From Phytophthora sp. 'mugwort' (taxonomy: Eukaryota > Oomycota > Peronosporomycetes > Peronosporales > Peronosporaceae), in the NCBI GenBank assembly GCA_033558025.1, contig JAUCEF010000006.1, positions 4,898,001 to 4,962,000 of the forward strand: DNA of 64,000 nt. Direction: 5' to 3'. This document shows positions 10,855-21,969 of this stretch, piece after piece. The notes beneath the pieces are model-generated. The model searched no databases and had not been told where the DNA came from. It was given only the letters and a program-made list of their open reading frames with translations. The stretch's first letter is position 1; every line of letters starts with the position of its first letter. Position numbers and translations under genes: made by a program.

Positions 10855-12297
10855 ATGCGGTGGTATCGCGTCCTGCTCGTCCTGACGGTCGCTCTCGCCA
10901 GCACCAATGCGGTCCCAGCACCAGACCAAACCAGGATTTTGACACAGGCTTCGGCTACCCTGGCCGCTACCATTTCGAGCAGCGCTGAGAGCAGCAAGCC
11001 AAAGAATTTGAGGGCCGAGAAACCGGCTGCTGTGGATAGTTTCTCCTTAAAGGACATCGATCGCGGTGAAAACTGGAATCACGTGAAGGATTACCCTGGA
11101 AATGACAAGGTGAATCCCAACGAGTCGGAAGTGAGGACAGGGGGGACAGGAGCAATTAGGCCCCTCGTATTAATGATGGAGAAAACTAATTCGTTACGTG
11201 ACAAGGTATCAAAGATGTTGTCGTTCAAGGCGAAGCTGCGAATCTGGTCCGACCAAGGAAAATCGGTCTATTTCGTTCGGACAGAGCTGGGATTGGATGG
11301 GTTGTTCGGTGCAGATTTCACCGGGGCAAAGAACTTCCGGTACTACGACGACTTTGTGACTTCCCAATTGCCCATTTGGTCGAAGAAGGGGTTATCCCCC
11401 GATGAAGTGCTTGCTATGTTGGGTTTTCACGGATGGTTAGGGAGCGCGATTAGAGCCGACCCAGATTTCAAATACTACGACGAATATATGACCAAACAGA
11501 CATTAGTGTGGTCGAAGGAGAATGTCCCCGTCGACGACGTCTTCGTAAAATTAGGACTGAATGCGCTGAAAGGAAAGGCGCGTTCTGACTCCGTGAACTT
11601 CAAGTATTACGATGAGTTTTTGCTCAAACAACTGAGATCTTGGCTGGAGAATGAAGTACCTGTGAGCACTGTCATGGCGAACCTAAAGCTGGATAAACTG
11701 ACTGGAGATGATCTTCTCTCTCACCCGAACTACGAGTACTACAAAAGATTTGTAAACAATAACTTGAGATCCTGGGCAAGCAAATGGAATTCCATGGATG
11801 AAGTTGCGGAAAAGCTGGACCTAAAGAATCTGCAAGGAAAAACACTCGAAAATCACCCTAATTACAGATTTTTGAAGGAATACGGGAAAAAATCAACCCA
11901 GTATCGAGAGGAAGGGTGGATAAAACAAGGTGTGACAACCTTTGAAGTCTGGAATAAGTATAAGGTAGATCGCGTGCATTTAAGCCACCGTAGGACCTCT
12001 GCCACCTACAAGATGTACAAACGTTATGTCAACCGTATCGACAAGTACATTATTAAACTGAAGAACAGGGGGTTTGACGAATTAGAATTACCAAGACTGA
12101 TCGACACGAAAGCCACTCCAGAAGAGCTGTTCGAGAAGACGCTTATTTGGACCAGTGTGAAAAGACCGGAGTGGTATGTCAAGTTTGCCTTGGGGTTGGA
12201 TCATTTGGGGCCAAATTTACTAAAAGAATCCCCAAACTACAAGTACTACGAGTACTATCTAGAAGGAGTGAAGCGCAGAAGCGTAGTGGCAGGGTAA
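10855..12297 (+). CDS. RXLR-class secreted effector with WY repeats
   Basis: The 480-residue open frame has no intron. Residues 1-19 form a signal peptide (hydrophobic LLVLTVALA, cleavage expected near STNA). At about 50-53 the sequence KNLR is a degenerate RXLR motif, with K for the first R; a clear dEER is not visible. From about 123 the protein is built of helical WY repeats. Trp residues at 131, 175, 219, 263 and 307 are spaced exactly 44 residues apart, each followed about 32 residues later by a YY pair or similar aromatic. Two more degenerate units cover 350-480, with W432 and Y463/Y464. WY modules are the known fold of RXLR effectors that oomycete plant pathogens secrete into host cells. 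The target cannot be told from sequence. The gene stands alone between repeats, which is typical for effectors. No break is seen. Confidence 0.85.
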   Translation: MRWYRVLLVLTVALASTNAVPAPDQTRILTQASATLAATISSSAESSKPKNLRAEKPAAVDSFSLKDIDRGENWNHVKDYPGNDKVNPNESEVRTGGTGAIRPLVLMMEKTNSLRDKVSKMLSFKAKLRIWSDQGKSVYFVRTELGLDGLFGADFTGAKNFRYYDDFVTSQLPIWSKKGLSPDEVLAMLGFHGWLGSAIRADPDFKYYDEYMTKQTLVWSKENVPVDDVFVKLGLNALKGKARSDSVNFKYYDEFLLKQLRSWLENEVPVSTVMANLKLDKLTGDDLLSHPNYEYYKRFVNNNLRSWASKWNSMDEVAEKLDLKNLQGKTLENHPNYRFLKEYGKKSTQYREEGWIKQGVTTFEVWNKYKVDRVHLSHRRTSATYKMYKRYVNRIDKYIIKLKNRGFDELELPRLIDTKATPEELFEKTLIWTSVKRPEWYVKFALGLDHLGPNLLKESPNYKYYEYYLEGVKRRSVVAG

Positions 12298-13179
12298 GAT
12301 GAAGCGTATCCAAGCTGACAGTTAAACGGTGCTATCAGATTCGAGAAGGAAACAAACTGGCGATAAAAATGCTTTACTATATTAGGCCATCTTGCGCTTC
12401 CCGGCAGGCAAAAACTCATCCAGCGTGCAAACCCCAACTTGGCTCATGAAGTGGGCCAAGTTAGGGAATTTGAAAATATTTATATAGATAGATATAGATA
12501 TATACTACGAAAGTATCCACATGCGGCGAGCCAAGCCCTTCAAGATGCCCACCATGGGGGAAGATGTTGTGCAAAGGTGAATGGTGGTCAGCTGAACTGC
12601 ACTCTCGTAGTGAGACATCCTCGAAGTCGGGGAAGTGATCAAGATGGGAACGACAGTTAAGGAATAATTCGAGAAGGCAAAAATAGCGAAGCTAGCAATG
12701 AAAGCGTCAGTCTTGAATTTGACTTCTGAAGGTTATAGCAACGAATATTGATACTACTCCTACATACCAAGGTGCCCCCGTTAATTCATTTTTTTTATCA
12801 AGAGTTTGCAATTGAATATATTCGCAAGCTTTTCTAACATATTTGGTGCAAGTGGGGATACTTACGCTTCTTAAAGGCGCTAGACTAAGGTAGAGCTCAG
12901 AGCTCTAGCGCTCGAAAAATTACCGTTTCGGAGTGTGGGAAGGATTTCTCTTTGCAAAATCGGAATTGCGACGTTTTGTGCGTGCCTTGCGATATACCAT
13001 GTACTGTATCTCGAGGTATTAGCATTATCGGTACTAGTAACAAACTCCCAAATATGGACCACATCGCAGAGCCACTATCTGGAGCGGATTAGCTCGCATC
13101 CCGTTAGATCTTTTGAAGAGTATCGATTACTGAGTACAAAACAAGCGGATACAAGTGTAGTTCGGCTCAATTATCATAC
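12298..13179. other. AT-rich non-coding stretch
   Basis: Contains the 3' flank of the effector gene and AT-rich sequence with short TATAGA repeats near 12480-12505. Short open frames here have no recognisable features. I see no gene. Confidence 0.5.
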
Positions 13180-13635
13180 TTATGAGTAAAGTATGAAATC
13201 GCTGTTTGGCTTTATGTACGCGGGCCTGCACCAAAATACGATAGGAGAAAGTCATTTGTATCCCTGACGGCACACCACAAAAAGGAACTGATCTCAAGCA
13301 CGAAGAGTGACCAGGCTTAAAACGCTCTTTAGTCTGTTCTGCGATGCAGTTGAAAATGGAAAGTGAGTTTATTGTGATGTAGTTATGCTATACTAGTAGT
13401 CAGTCATGTCAATACCAGCTTCCTCATTTCTAGAACACTCGACATCTAGATAGTTATCTCGACAATCAATTTGTGAACAAGTTGCATTCTGTGCACACAC
13501 ATAATATGCGACAGTGTAAAATAGTATCTGACTTCAGCACTTCCTCAACTTGCAGTTCTTGCACTTTGCTGTCACGACGCCACTAGCTTTCACGAGTGAA
13601 ACAAACTGAGAAGTTGGAAGAGGCTTCGTAATGTA
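13180..13635 (-). pseudogene. Copia element 3' end (C-terminus and likely 3' LTR)
   Basis: The minus strand reads the end of a Ty1/copia polyprotein, DYITKPLPTSQFVSLVKASG, a variant of the conserved ADIMTKPLP motif after RNase H, ending at a TGA near 13533. Below it, from about 13447 downwards, the sequence begins TGTCGAGTGTTCTAGAAATG and could be the 3' LTR; its other copy was not found. The Copia reading frame resumes on the other side of the Gypsy insertion at 19984. Confidence 0.65.
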
Positions 13636-13640
13636 GTCAG

Positions 13641-13865
13641 TGATCTGTCTCGTGTCGCGTGGCACCCCCATAAGTAGCCTCCCGGCCCACAACGAAAGCT
13701 GTGCTGTCCAGGATCGCGGCCAGTGGCCCGGCCCGAAAGCCGGATCGAAACTAAAGAGACGCAGCTAGGGATTGTGAACGGAGTCTGTGGCCGTGGGCTT
13801 CAGCATTAAATACATTCAGTTGGGATTAGGAGCGATGATCTTAAGTCTAAGCACAGGTAAGATCA
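13641..13865 (+). repeat. 5' LTR of Gypsy element 1
   Basis: A 225-bp LTR with TGATC...GATCA ends. It matches the 3' LTR at 19757-19983 with scattered substitutions and small indels, so the insertion is not very recent. Confidence 0.85.
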
Positions 13866-13929
13866 AAATTAGTTTTAGTTCCTACTTACTGGGAAACAAA
13901 CTCCGCGTACAGGACATGCGAGACAGGAA

Positions 13930-15550
13930 GTGATGAGTACTACGGGAGACAACGTCGAAGACCTCGCCGAACGTACAGCGGCGATCCAGCTGGAAAGTGA
14001 TGGCCCGAGATCGCCAGGACTGCGACTGCAGATCCCGCAGATCCGCGACCCGTTTGGCGTGGATGACCCCGAAGGCCCCAGAACCAAGATGATTCGATGC
14101 CGACTGCAAGCCCTGTAGCCTGCTCGCACCAGCACGTGGCTGCTGCTCCTGCGCTTCCGCAGCCCCAAGGTACGATGGACATACAATGCAAGATCGTCGT
14201 GACTTCATGCGCAAGTACGCGACGTACGTGGCCGCGACCAATGCATTGGAAACGCAGTGGGGTGGGGCCTTCGCAATGCCCGTGGGAGCTTGTGTGGATA
14301 CTCGCACTAAGCGTATGATTGCGCGGTACAATTTAATTGCTCTCCTCATTTCATTAAGGAGCAGCAATGGATTGATTACTTCAAGCAGACCAAGATCGCA
14401 AGTCAAGTGGACTATGCGATCGTTGATGAGGCGATGAAGAAGCTTCATATGGAGACAAAATGGCCTGAGCCTGAGAGCCGCATGATGCGACTCCTCGGGG
14501 GTATGGAAGATGTACTGGGCCGTTTTAATTTGACCGATACGGCATTTGAACATGAGCAGCAGTGTCTCGTCCGTACTTACCCGATGCTCTGGATCCTGCG
14601 ACTGTTCGAAGTGTGGTGAAGACGAGGCTCACCCTACAAGAAAACAAGAAGTTGAAAAATGAGGTAGTTCCATTCTGTGGTTGGGGCGTGTCACTCTTAT
14701 CAGAGTACATGACCTGGGAGAGGGCCGCCGAGGGAGCGGGTAGCACCCCTACCCTGCCAGATAGAACCAGTCGAGGTGCTGGGCGAAACGGCACCCGAGA
14801 CCGAGGTGTATCTGCTGGAGGACGCGGATCAGGCGCCGGTGCGCTAAGGAAATCGGCGGTAGTGCTGGCGGAGTTTCCAGTACCAGTGGAGCTCCATATG
14901 GTGGACCGAGTGGTCAAACCGGTGCTCATGGTGGCGCTCGTGGCCCAGCCGCCAATGCGGGCCGAGCATTTGGTCATGGAACACTGCCAGCTGATGCGCA
15001 AGCTCAGCGATCTCGAACATGCCTCAAGTGTCACTCGTCGGACCACCTAGTCCGCGACTGCCCTGAAGCTGATGTTGGAGAAGCTGACCAACTCCTACAA
15101 GCCATGCGACAGCGTCGCGAGGCGCGTCAGTCGACGAACGTGAGGAGAGTCGAAGCAGGAAGCACTGGAGACATTCGCGAGACTGGCACAGTGGCCGCCA
15201 AGGTGCTGGCTTTGCAGGCCCTACTGCTGGACTCCGGCGCTGATACGTCGCTGGTTGCGTGTGGGATGCTAGACACCTTAGTGAAGGCCGGCACTCCCGT
15301 GAAGATGACCACTATTGAGAGCAAGAAGCTCCGGCCCATTGGAGGCCAGGCGTTCGTGGTGACGAGGACCGCGACGTTTCAGGAAGTTGTCCTGACAACG
15401 TCTGCTGGTCCCCTTATGTTGCGCAACCTGGAATGCTACGTAGAGGAGTCTAATGTTGCTCGGGACCTCAGCGTAGTTCGCCCCATAATGCGCATACTCG
15501 GCTATTCCACGGACGAGTTGCTCGTCAGGGCACGCGGAGTTGACACCTGA
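13930..15550 (+). pseudogene. Gypsy gag and aspartic protease
   Basis: Gag starts near 13930 (MSTTGDNVEDLAERTAAIQL) and runs through several frames. A zinc knuckle CLKCHSSDHLVRDC (CX2CX4HX4C) lies near 15020-15061. The protease follows, with the active-site triad in ALLLDSGADTSLVA near 15220-15255, and the frame ends at 15550. Frameshifts near 14330 and 14610 and stops between the parts prevent expression of a full Gag-Pro. Confidence 0.75.
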
Positions 15551-16801
15551 GTGGAAGCTATCCAGTATTAGAGGGCGACGCCGCGTCGACATCCAACTTC
15601 ACACCGCTGCAAAGGCAGTGCCGGCTACAAGCTGTGGCCTGTGAAGATAAAACGTCATCGGTAGATGACGCCGGGCGTCATGAGACCCGTACAGCAATGC
15701 CCACGTTGGAGAAGGCACCTCCGGAAGAGGTGGCGCAGATGTTGGAGCAATGGTTGGCAGTGGCAGTTGCGCAAGGGCTGTCCAAAGCTGGAACCGAGGC
15801 GCTTGCTGATATACTTGAGACACGAGGCGAATACTTCCGGCTCCAGTTCAGACAGGACCTACCGGTGAAAGTCGAGCCCTTGCTCGTACGATTAAAATAT
15901 GGAGCAAGACCGACAAAAGGCGCAGCCGCGATGGTACTATCCGAACGGTCGGGAGTTTCTCGATCGCCACGTTGACGAGCTGCTGAAGGCCGGGTTGGTC
16001 TACGTTAACCACCCGTCCACGTGGTGTCCGACTCCCCGAATAGTTCGGAAGAAGGAGCAAGCCGTTGACCCGCTTGCCGATCCGAGATTGACCGTGGACA
16101 CCCGAGGTGTAAATACCGAGACAGACCATATGTTATGGCCTATCCGATTCTGGAGGTGGTATGGGGGGTTTCTCGAAGGTTCGAGAGTGTTCTTCGTTCT
16201 GGATTGGTTTCGCGGATACTGGCGCTGCCTTTATATTTGGACTACCAGGCGTTATTTACATTCGTAACGCATCGGGGCATGTAAAACCCGACGCGTGTTC
16301 CTATGGGAGTGACAGATGCGGTTGCATACTGTCAAGGAGTTGTGGAAGAAGTTTTCTGAGATTCACTTGGAAAAGGAATCCTAGCGTGGCTCGATGATAT
16401 ACTGGGCTATGCTGAGGACGAGAAGTTGTTGAAGCTGCTGGATGAGATGCTAGAACGCTGCGAGCGTGTGGGGCTGAAGCTACCACGCTAAGAAATGTCA
16501 CTTCTTTGCCAAAGGAGTAAAGTGGTGAGGTAAGATGATATCCGCCAGCGGTGTCAAACATTGTCCGGAGAGAGTAAACAGGCTGGTCGATGCAACCCCC
16601 CAGAACGGCTGCTGAACTGCAGCAGTTCTTATGCGCGATTAACTGGATGCGGCAGAGCATCCCTCGCTGTAACGAGCTTACAGGCCAAGTGTACGCCGTC
16701 CTTGAGCGGGCCATGAAAGCCGCTGGCTCCAGGAAGAAGGCTAAGCGAAGTTTCTATTAGCAGATGTCGGCTGGGGAGAGAACGTCCTCAGCGCCCTCAA
16801 G

Positions 16802-17621
16802 TAGAGCTGTCAACGTTTCGCATAAACCTCTAAGCCCTGTAAACGTTTGCACAAAACCTTAACTCCTGTAGTTAAGTTTAGATGTGGGCCACCTAAATTT
16901 GAGATTGTCGCTCGGCGAACATGTGAAGGTGTGCGCGTGTTTTAGTGGTGAAGCTTCATCTATGAGCTCAAACTACAAAAGGAGCGGGCGGACAAGCATA
17001 AGAAACTAGGCTATGGGCGCTAGCAACTCATGGAGAAGCGGAAAATAATTACCACAACAGCACCGCAACCCAACCAGGAAGACCAAGAGCTCGGATCTGC
17101 ACGGACTGGTCGAGTGGGTTGACTCGTATGTGTCGTCTTTACTCTTAATTCCTCGTAAGAGCTATAAATTTGGCGTCGCATCAACGCGCAAGCTGGTAAG
17201 GTGCACGCAAGCAACATAATGTGATATTATGAACTTGTGAAGCGTCCTAGTGCTACGTGATGTTGGCGTTTCGCGAGGAGAAGGGCTGTACGTTCTCCGC
17301 TGCTTGCGCGTGGACCGTGCTCGACTGCTTAGTAGCGGACTTGATGTCGAAGTTCGTAGAGGCGTTGATGGTGGCAGACTTGTGGTGTCGATCGAAGAAA
17401 TCGGCAAAGCCTATGGTGCAGGGTCCGCCAGCCAGAGCTCTTGGCACTTCTACTGTAGCACTACCAACAGCTTTGAAAGATCCATTCACTTTAAATTGTA
17501 TAGTATACAAAACCTTAGTGACACGAAAATTGCGGGAGTCTAGAAACGTTTAACATACCCGACTCTGAGTTCAGGTTGGCAAATTTTCCGAGGGTTAGAC
17601 CCCTAAACGCTGACAGCTCTA
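16802..17621. mobile_element. Non-autonomous hAT-like element, 820 bp
   Basis: Inverted termini TAGAGCTGTCARCGTTT (16802-16818 and complement 17605-17621, one mismatch) fit the TAGNG start of hAT elements. They are flanked by 8-bp near-identical duplications CCCTCAAG (16794-16801) and CCCTCGAG (17622-17629), the target size of hAT. AAACGTTT motifs recur just inside both ends, as subterminal sites do. Removing the element and one duplication joins the Gypsy polyprotein in frame (GWGENVLSAL then AVREALL). No transposase is inside. A minus-strand frame at 17253-17510 of 85 codons is not recognised. Confidence 0.8.
17253..17510 (-). other. Unrecognised open frame inside the hAT-like element
   Basis: The 85-codon minus-strand frame begins MYTIQFKVNGSFKAVGSATV. 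It does not resemble Gypsy or hAT proteins that I know. It could be a fragment of a host gene carried by the element, or chance. There is no evidence of a full gene, since neither start context nor promoter is clear. Confidence 0.25.
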
Positions 17622-19756
17622 CCCTCGAGGCTGTGCGGGAGGCGTTGCTGCGGATGGTGCCACTTGCCCATCCTAGCCCCACGGCAGATTTTTGTCTGTA
17701 CACGGACGCCAGTCAGGCTTACTGGGGCGCCGTGGTGACCCAGTTGGAACCGGGAGAGGTGCATTTGCCGCTAGAAGCACCAGCCGCTGACATTCTTGAG
17801 CGGTTGATTCACCGGAGCTTCCAGCCGTTGGGCAACTATAGAGAAAAGCGTACGCGATTGTCGAGACGACGCGTCGTCTGGAGTACTTGCTACTGATGCC
17901 CGGTGGTTTTCGTCTGTATACGGACCCCCGTAACCTCGTCTATATCTTTGATCCCTACACGACAGACGGAACAATGGCTCGGGACTGGCCGACAAATTAC
18001 AAAGATGGGCTATGTCCCTAATGACCTTCAAGTATGTAATTGAGCACGTGCCGGGTAAAGCAAATGTCTGGGGCAACTTACGCAGTCGATGGGGGCCAGA
18101 CCTGCACTTGAGGACGAGCGAGGAGCGACTCGAGTCGCAGGCCTCGCTGTGGTCGAACAGTAGCCCCGCTAGAGGACAAGGAGTTCCTCCGGCCGAGCGA
18201 AGACGAGATCCGCAGTCTACAGGTCCAGGCTCGCGAGCAGGAGCCTGGCGCGCCGAGTACGACGCACCGGAATGCGATGCGAGAGCTCTTAGTGTACGGG
18301 GATGGGGCAGTGTGGGTGCCCGGAACAAGTGTGGAACTGCAGCAAAGGCTCTGCGTGATTAAGCACGCGGGAGCCAGAGGACACAGTGGGGCCAAGACCA
18401 CGCCGCTGTTCTCGGTGCGGTATTTCGTTGACCTACTATGACCGAAGACATTGGCACTTTCGTAAACGAATGCACGCACTGTATGATCACCGTGGGAGGT
18501 CGCGTCCACGTCTGTACGGCGAGTAGCTGATGGCTACTAAGCCGAATGAGCTTCTCCATTTCGATTACCTATGATCGAAGGTGAAGGCGGTTACAAATAT
18601 ATGCTGGGCTAAAAGACGGGATGAGGCTATGTGGAGCTCATTGCTTGTGTGCATGCCGGGTACAACAGGTCTATCAGGGCCTGATCGACTGGTTCAAAAG
18701 GTTGGAGTTGTACGCCAATGGGTCTCCGATCAGGGAGCTCATTTCAAGTACCAAGTCGTCGAACGCCTGCAAAAAGCGCTCGGAGCGCAACACCACTTTG
18801 CTGCGGCCTATTCCCCGTGGGCCAATGGTACGGTAGAGGTGGCCAACCGGGAGATCCTAAAAACCGTCAAGGCGCTCCTGAGTGAGCGAAAGCTGAGAGT
18901 AAACGATTGGCCTCAGCTATTACCAGTTATCCAGGCGGCGCTCAATGCCATGACGGCCGACAGACTGGGATACAAGACACCGCTAACTGCTTTCACGGCT
19001 CTGCCAGGTGGGGCGCAATTGCGAGCGCTATTCCAACCGCAAGACCAGGAAGCGGCGACTGTGGCGTGGATAGAGACGGAGATAGCCGCCCACTTAATAC
19101 AAGTGCGCGAGGCTTTGGAAAATATGCACCTGGAGATGGCGAACGCGAGCGAGCAAAAAACACGCGCTGCGCGTGAGCGATACGCATAAAAAATGTGTGA
19201 AGCTACAAAAGTTTCACGAGAGTGACTTTGTATTGGCCGCCACTGCAATAGGCCGTTGCGGACATAAACTGGCTCTAATATGGCTAAGCCCGAAGCGAGT
19301 TCTTCGAGCACTTAGCGATTACACCTTTGAGGTGCAAGACCTGATGGAATGCTATGCAGCTACTACCAGGCACGCGTCACGCATGCAGATGTATCGCGAA
19401 GCTAAGCGTAGGTAGGTTGAAGACCTGCAAGAACAATCCATCTATGGCGAAGGTGGACATCTGGTCGAGGCGCTTCGGAATTGTCGTCTCTGTCCGACTA
19501 CGCAACGCTGGAGGTCCACCTTAAGTGGTACGGACTGGACGAGATCGATACCTCGTCGGAGGCAATCCTCGAGGCCTTTCCTATCCGCTTTAGGCAGTTC
19601 GAGGTCGAGAAGCCGGCTGACGAGATCCTCCAACGCATGGCAGAGTCTCTCAGTCAGGCGACAACGTCGCCAGCAGTGCTTTCCCTCAAGTCGCGGAAAA
19701 AGGCGTCGCAGTCGAAGGCCTAACGTTACACAAACCTACAAAAAAATGGGGGGGAG

Positions 19757-19983
19757 TGATCTGTCTCGTGCCGCGTCGAACCGCACAGAAGTAGCCTCCC
19801 GGCCCACAACGAAAGCGGCTGTCCAGGATCGCGGGCCAGTGGCCCGGCCTGAAGCCCGGATCGAAACTAAAGCGACGCAGCTAGGAATTGTGAAGGGAGC
19901 CGCGTGTCCATGGGCTCCAGCGTTAAATACATTCAGTTTGGATTAGGAGTCGAATATCTTAAGTCTAGGCACAGGTAAGATCA
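19757..19983 (+). repeat. 3' LTR of Gypsy element 1
   Basis: A 227-bp partner of the LTR at 13641-13865. It is preceded by an A/G polypurine tract and followed directly by the target duplication GTCAG. Confidence 0.85.
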
Positions 19984-20545
19984 GTCAGTTAGCTGGAGCG
20001 TTAGGCTTCACATATTGAACAGTGATGTCTTGATGTTTTTTCAACGTGGCACGCTACACCCGTAGATCGATGTGCTTCGCGCATGAGTGTAGCCACTATT
20101 GCTTGCCACGCTTGTCGCGGCCTTGTTGTCAACCAAGATTTCAATAGCGCTGCCAACTTCAATAACCATCTCATCTCATCTCCTTCAGCAACTGTCGTTC
20201 CGATATGACCTCCTGCACAGTGACAGCGAGTACTATGTACTCAGCTTCGGTTGCGACTGTCGCTTGTTCAGTCGCCTCGAACACGACCGGTCCACCACAT
20301 TTGAACTACAGTAATACTCTTGTCGAACAGCGGGTCAACAAATCACTTCCCCAATTAGCATCGCTACAATTAATGCCAGCAAGTTGAAGTTTGCTTCACG
20401 CTTATACATGTACTTGATTCCAGTATGGGGTTCCTTTTAGATATTGCACCACGCGTACCGCCGCCTTCTAATGCATTCCACATAGGTCTTCAAACTGTTG
20501 AGACAGGATACTTACTGCACGCAAATGTCGGGTCGAGTGCGTTCT
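19984..20545 (-). pseudogene. Copia RT end and RNase H, split by Gypsy
   Basis: On the minus strand, near 20540, RTRPDI is the conserved start of the last Copia RT block. The RNase H segment VFEATEQATVATEAEYIVLA is at about 20210-20270, and IEILVDNKAATSVASN follows near 20130. Reading continues across the Gypsy insertion point: VQYVKPNA here, then QLTDYITKPLP, part of which lies beyond 13640. There are several frameshifts. The upstream part of the Copia element is missing beyond about 20545. Confidence 0.7.
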
Positions 20546-21174
20546 GTTCAGCCGTCCGGGTTAGGGACGGACAAGGTCGTACCGAGGGAGCGAGAACTGG
20601 GGGGACCAAAGACACAAAAGCAACGTAGCCTAAGCGTAATATGCAAAAACTAATTAACTTGCGGTCCAGGCTTATTCACGACTGCTAAACAAACCCTCGC
20701 GGCGGGATCGGTCCCGCCGCCGTCCTTTCTCCTCACAACATCATGCACACTCTACACAGCACGCACGCGCACGCTACCACAGTCTTGAGTGGACCTTCGC
20801 GCGACGCCTCTCCTGACGCCGTCCTTCCGTACTTTGGCCCCGACGCTCCTGCTAAACATGTCTTCAATCCTCTTGTATCACCTTGCTCCCGCTGTATCCC
20901 CCTGCATGTAGCTCCGCCAGTATCGGGAATGAAGACGCCCCTCGGTCACCCGCACAATCCAGCGTCGCGCCCCAGAAAACCCCTTCAAATTGGTTCGTCA
21001 AAGTGCAACTTGCGACCGCGCGCCAAGTCCCTCCTCATACAGTTGCGCATCCAGTCGTTGCTTGCTCGTTGAACTTCCCGAGGAACGGATTGGGCCGAGT
21101 CCAAGACGTCGTCCACCGTTCCTACTCGGGACATTCGCCACATACAGCAGTAACCCAACAAGCTCGCGACAGCA
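20546..21174. other. Possible remnant of an LTR-element 5' end
   Basis: A hairpin GGCGGGATCGGTCCCGCC lies at about 20700-20717, followed by a C/A-rich open stretch (20743-21072) without recognisable domains. The composition resembles an LTR plus leader plus gag start, but I cannot name a family. No matching second LTR was seen. Confidence 0.25.
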
Positions 21175-21487
21175 GCGGGTGTATAAAACGACCAACGGAG
21201 GAGAGCGGATGCGAGCGGGCGGAGCCATAGCAGAATCGCGCTGCGTGTCCGCGAAACAGGTCCGCACGTTTTTTGCGGAGACCGGCCTAGCGCCGAGGTT
21301 CCCAGCGAGCCGAGCACTGTAGCGGGCCGGACTTAGATTATTTTCCTCGCAGGAGCGCTGCGACTGCATCTGCGAAGCAAATCACAAGACCGCGATGACG
21401 TCGGTCCTCGGAAGGGCAAGGGAAGTAGGGATGTGAGACATTCGTTACCAAAATAAGTTTAAACTTGAAAGGTGACGCGGCGAGTCG
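21175..21487 (-). repeat. GC-rich dispersed repeat, copy c
   Basis: Minus-strand copy of the family described at 9105-9430. All main blocks are present: TTTAAAC near the start, a CGAGGACCGACGTCATCGCG block, CTCCTGCGAGGAAAATAATC, GCTACAGTGCTCGGCTCGCT and GTTGGTCGTTTTAT. Confidence 0.75.
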
Positions 21488-21639
21488 GGTGCAGCAACAC
21501 GTGCCCTAATATATTACTTCTCGTCTACTGACTCGCCCTGCAAATATAGTCACCTGAAAACGAAATCTTAGTGGTTGAGGTTAGGATGTTGGCATCCCCC
21601 CCCCCTGCCGAGCAACGTATGCAAATTGAGAAACTGATG

Positions 21640-21800
21640 AAACTGTGTTTGAACTCGTTACACTCATCTGCGGTTGTTAATGACCTGCAGAGGGTTCGAG
21701 TTTTGTCATCAAGCTTGGTCCAAATTGTACTTGCAATACATTTGAAGGAGCTGCGAGCTTATGCATTATCGCTGTATTTTCAAAATAGAGACCTTGTACA
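21640..21800 (+). repeat. Copy of the phosphatase 3'-flank repeat
   Basis: Contains GTTAATGACCTG, GTCATCAAGCTTGG, CCAAATTGTACTTGC and GAAGGAGCTGCGAGC, the same blocks that follow the phosphatase genes near 26250-26400, 26840-26920 and, inverted, 33640-33960. No phosphatase coding accompanies this copy. Confidence 0.6.
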
Positions 21801-21969
21801 ACTGTAACGAGAGTGTGAAATGGACTGTGACCTCATGGACACCTGGGGATTGGGGATGACTGCGATTTATCTCGAAGGAAAATCACGTTAGAGCCGTGCT
21901 CACTGTGCCTTCAGATGACATCAAGCAACTGTCTGTGGTCAGTTTGGAAACAGCGATGCCAGTCAAAGC

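Larger units (their letters stand above)
15634..19720 (+). pseudogene. Gypsy pol: RT, RNase H, integrase, chromodomain
   Basis: RT segments run from about 15900 (LDRHVDELLKAGLVYVNHPS) to 16740. The YXDD box is ILAWLDDILGYA near 16380-16410. RNase H begins after the inserted hAT element with FCLYTDASQAYWGAVVTQL at about 17690. The connection VIEHVPGKANVWG is at 18040. The integrase has a zinc-binding-like region near 18360-18490, core pieces VSDQGAHFKYQ and WANGTVEVANRE near 18725-18860, and a long intact C-terminal frame to 19189. A chromodomain-like piece (VHLKWYGLDEID) at about 19510 places it among chromoviruses. Several frameshifts and stops are present. Confidence 0.8.
13641..19983 (+). 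mobile_element. Gypsy (Ty3) LTR retrotransposon, nested in Copia
   Basis: A complete but inactivated LTR element. Its LTRs are 13641-13865 and 19757-19983, both beginning TGATC and ending GATCA. A 5-bp target duplication GTCAG sits at 13636-13640 and 19984-19988. A polypurine tract of A and G lies at about 19739-19756, directly before the 3' LTR. Between them lie gag, protease, reverse transcriptase, RNase H, integrase and a chromodomain-like tail in the Ty3/Gypsy order. An 820-bp hAT-like element interrupts it between RT and RNase H. Many stops and shifts show the element is no longer coding. Confidence 0.9.

Noticed and set aside
20985..21369. Overlapping frames of 110-123 codons on both strands
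   Set aside because: They arise from the stop-poor GC-rich dispersed repeat and are not conserved in other copies.
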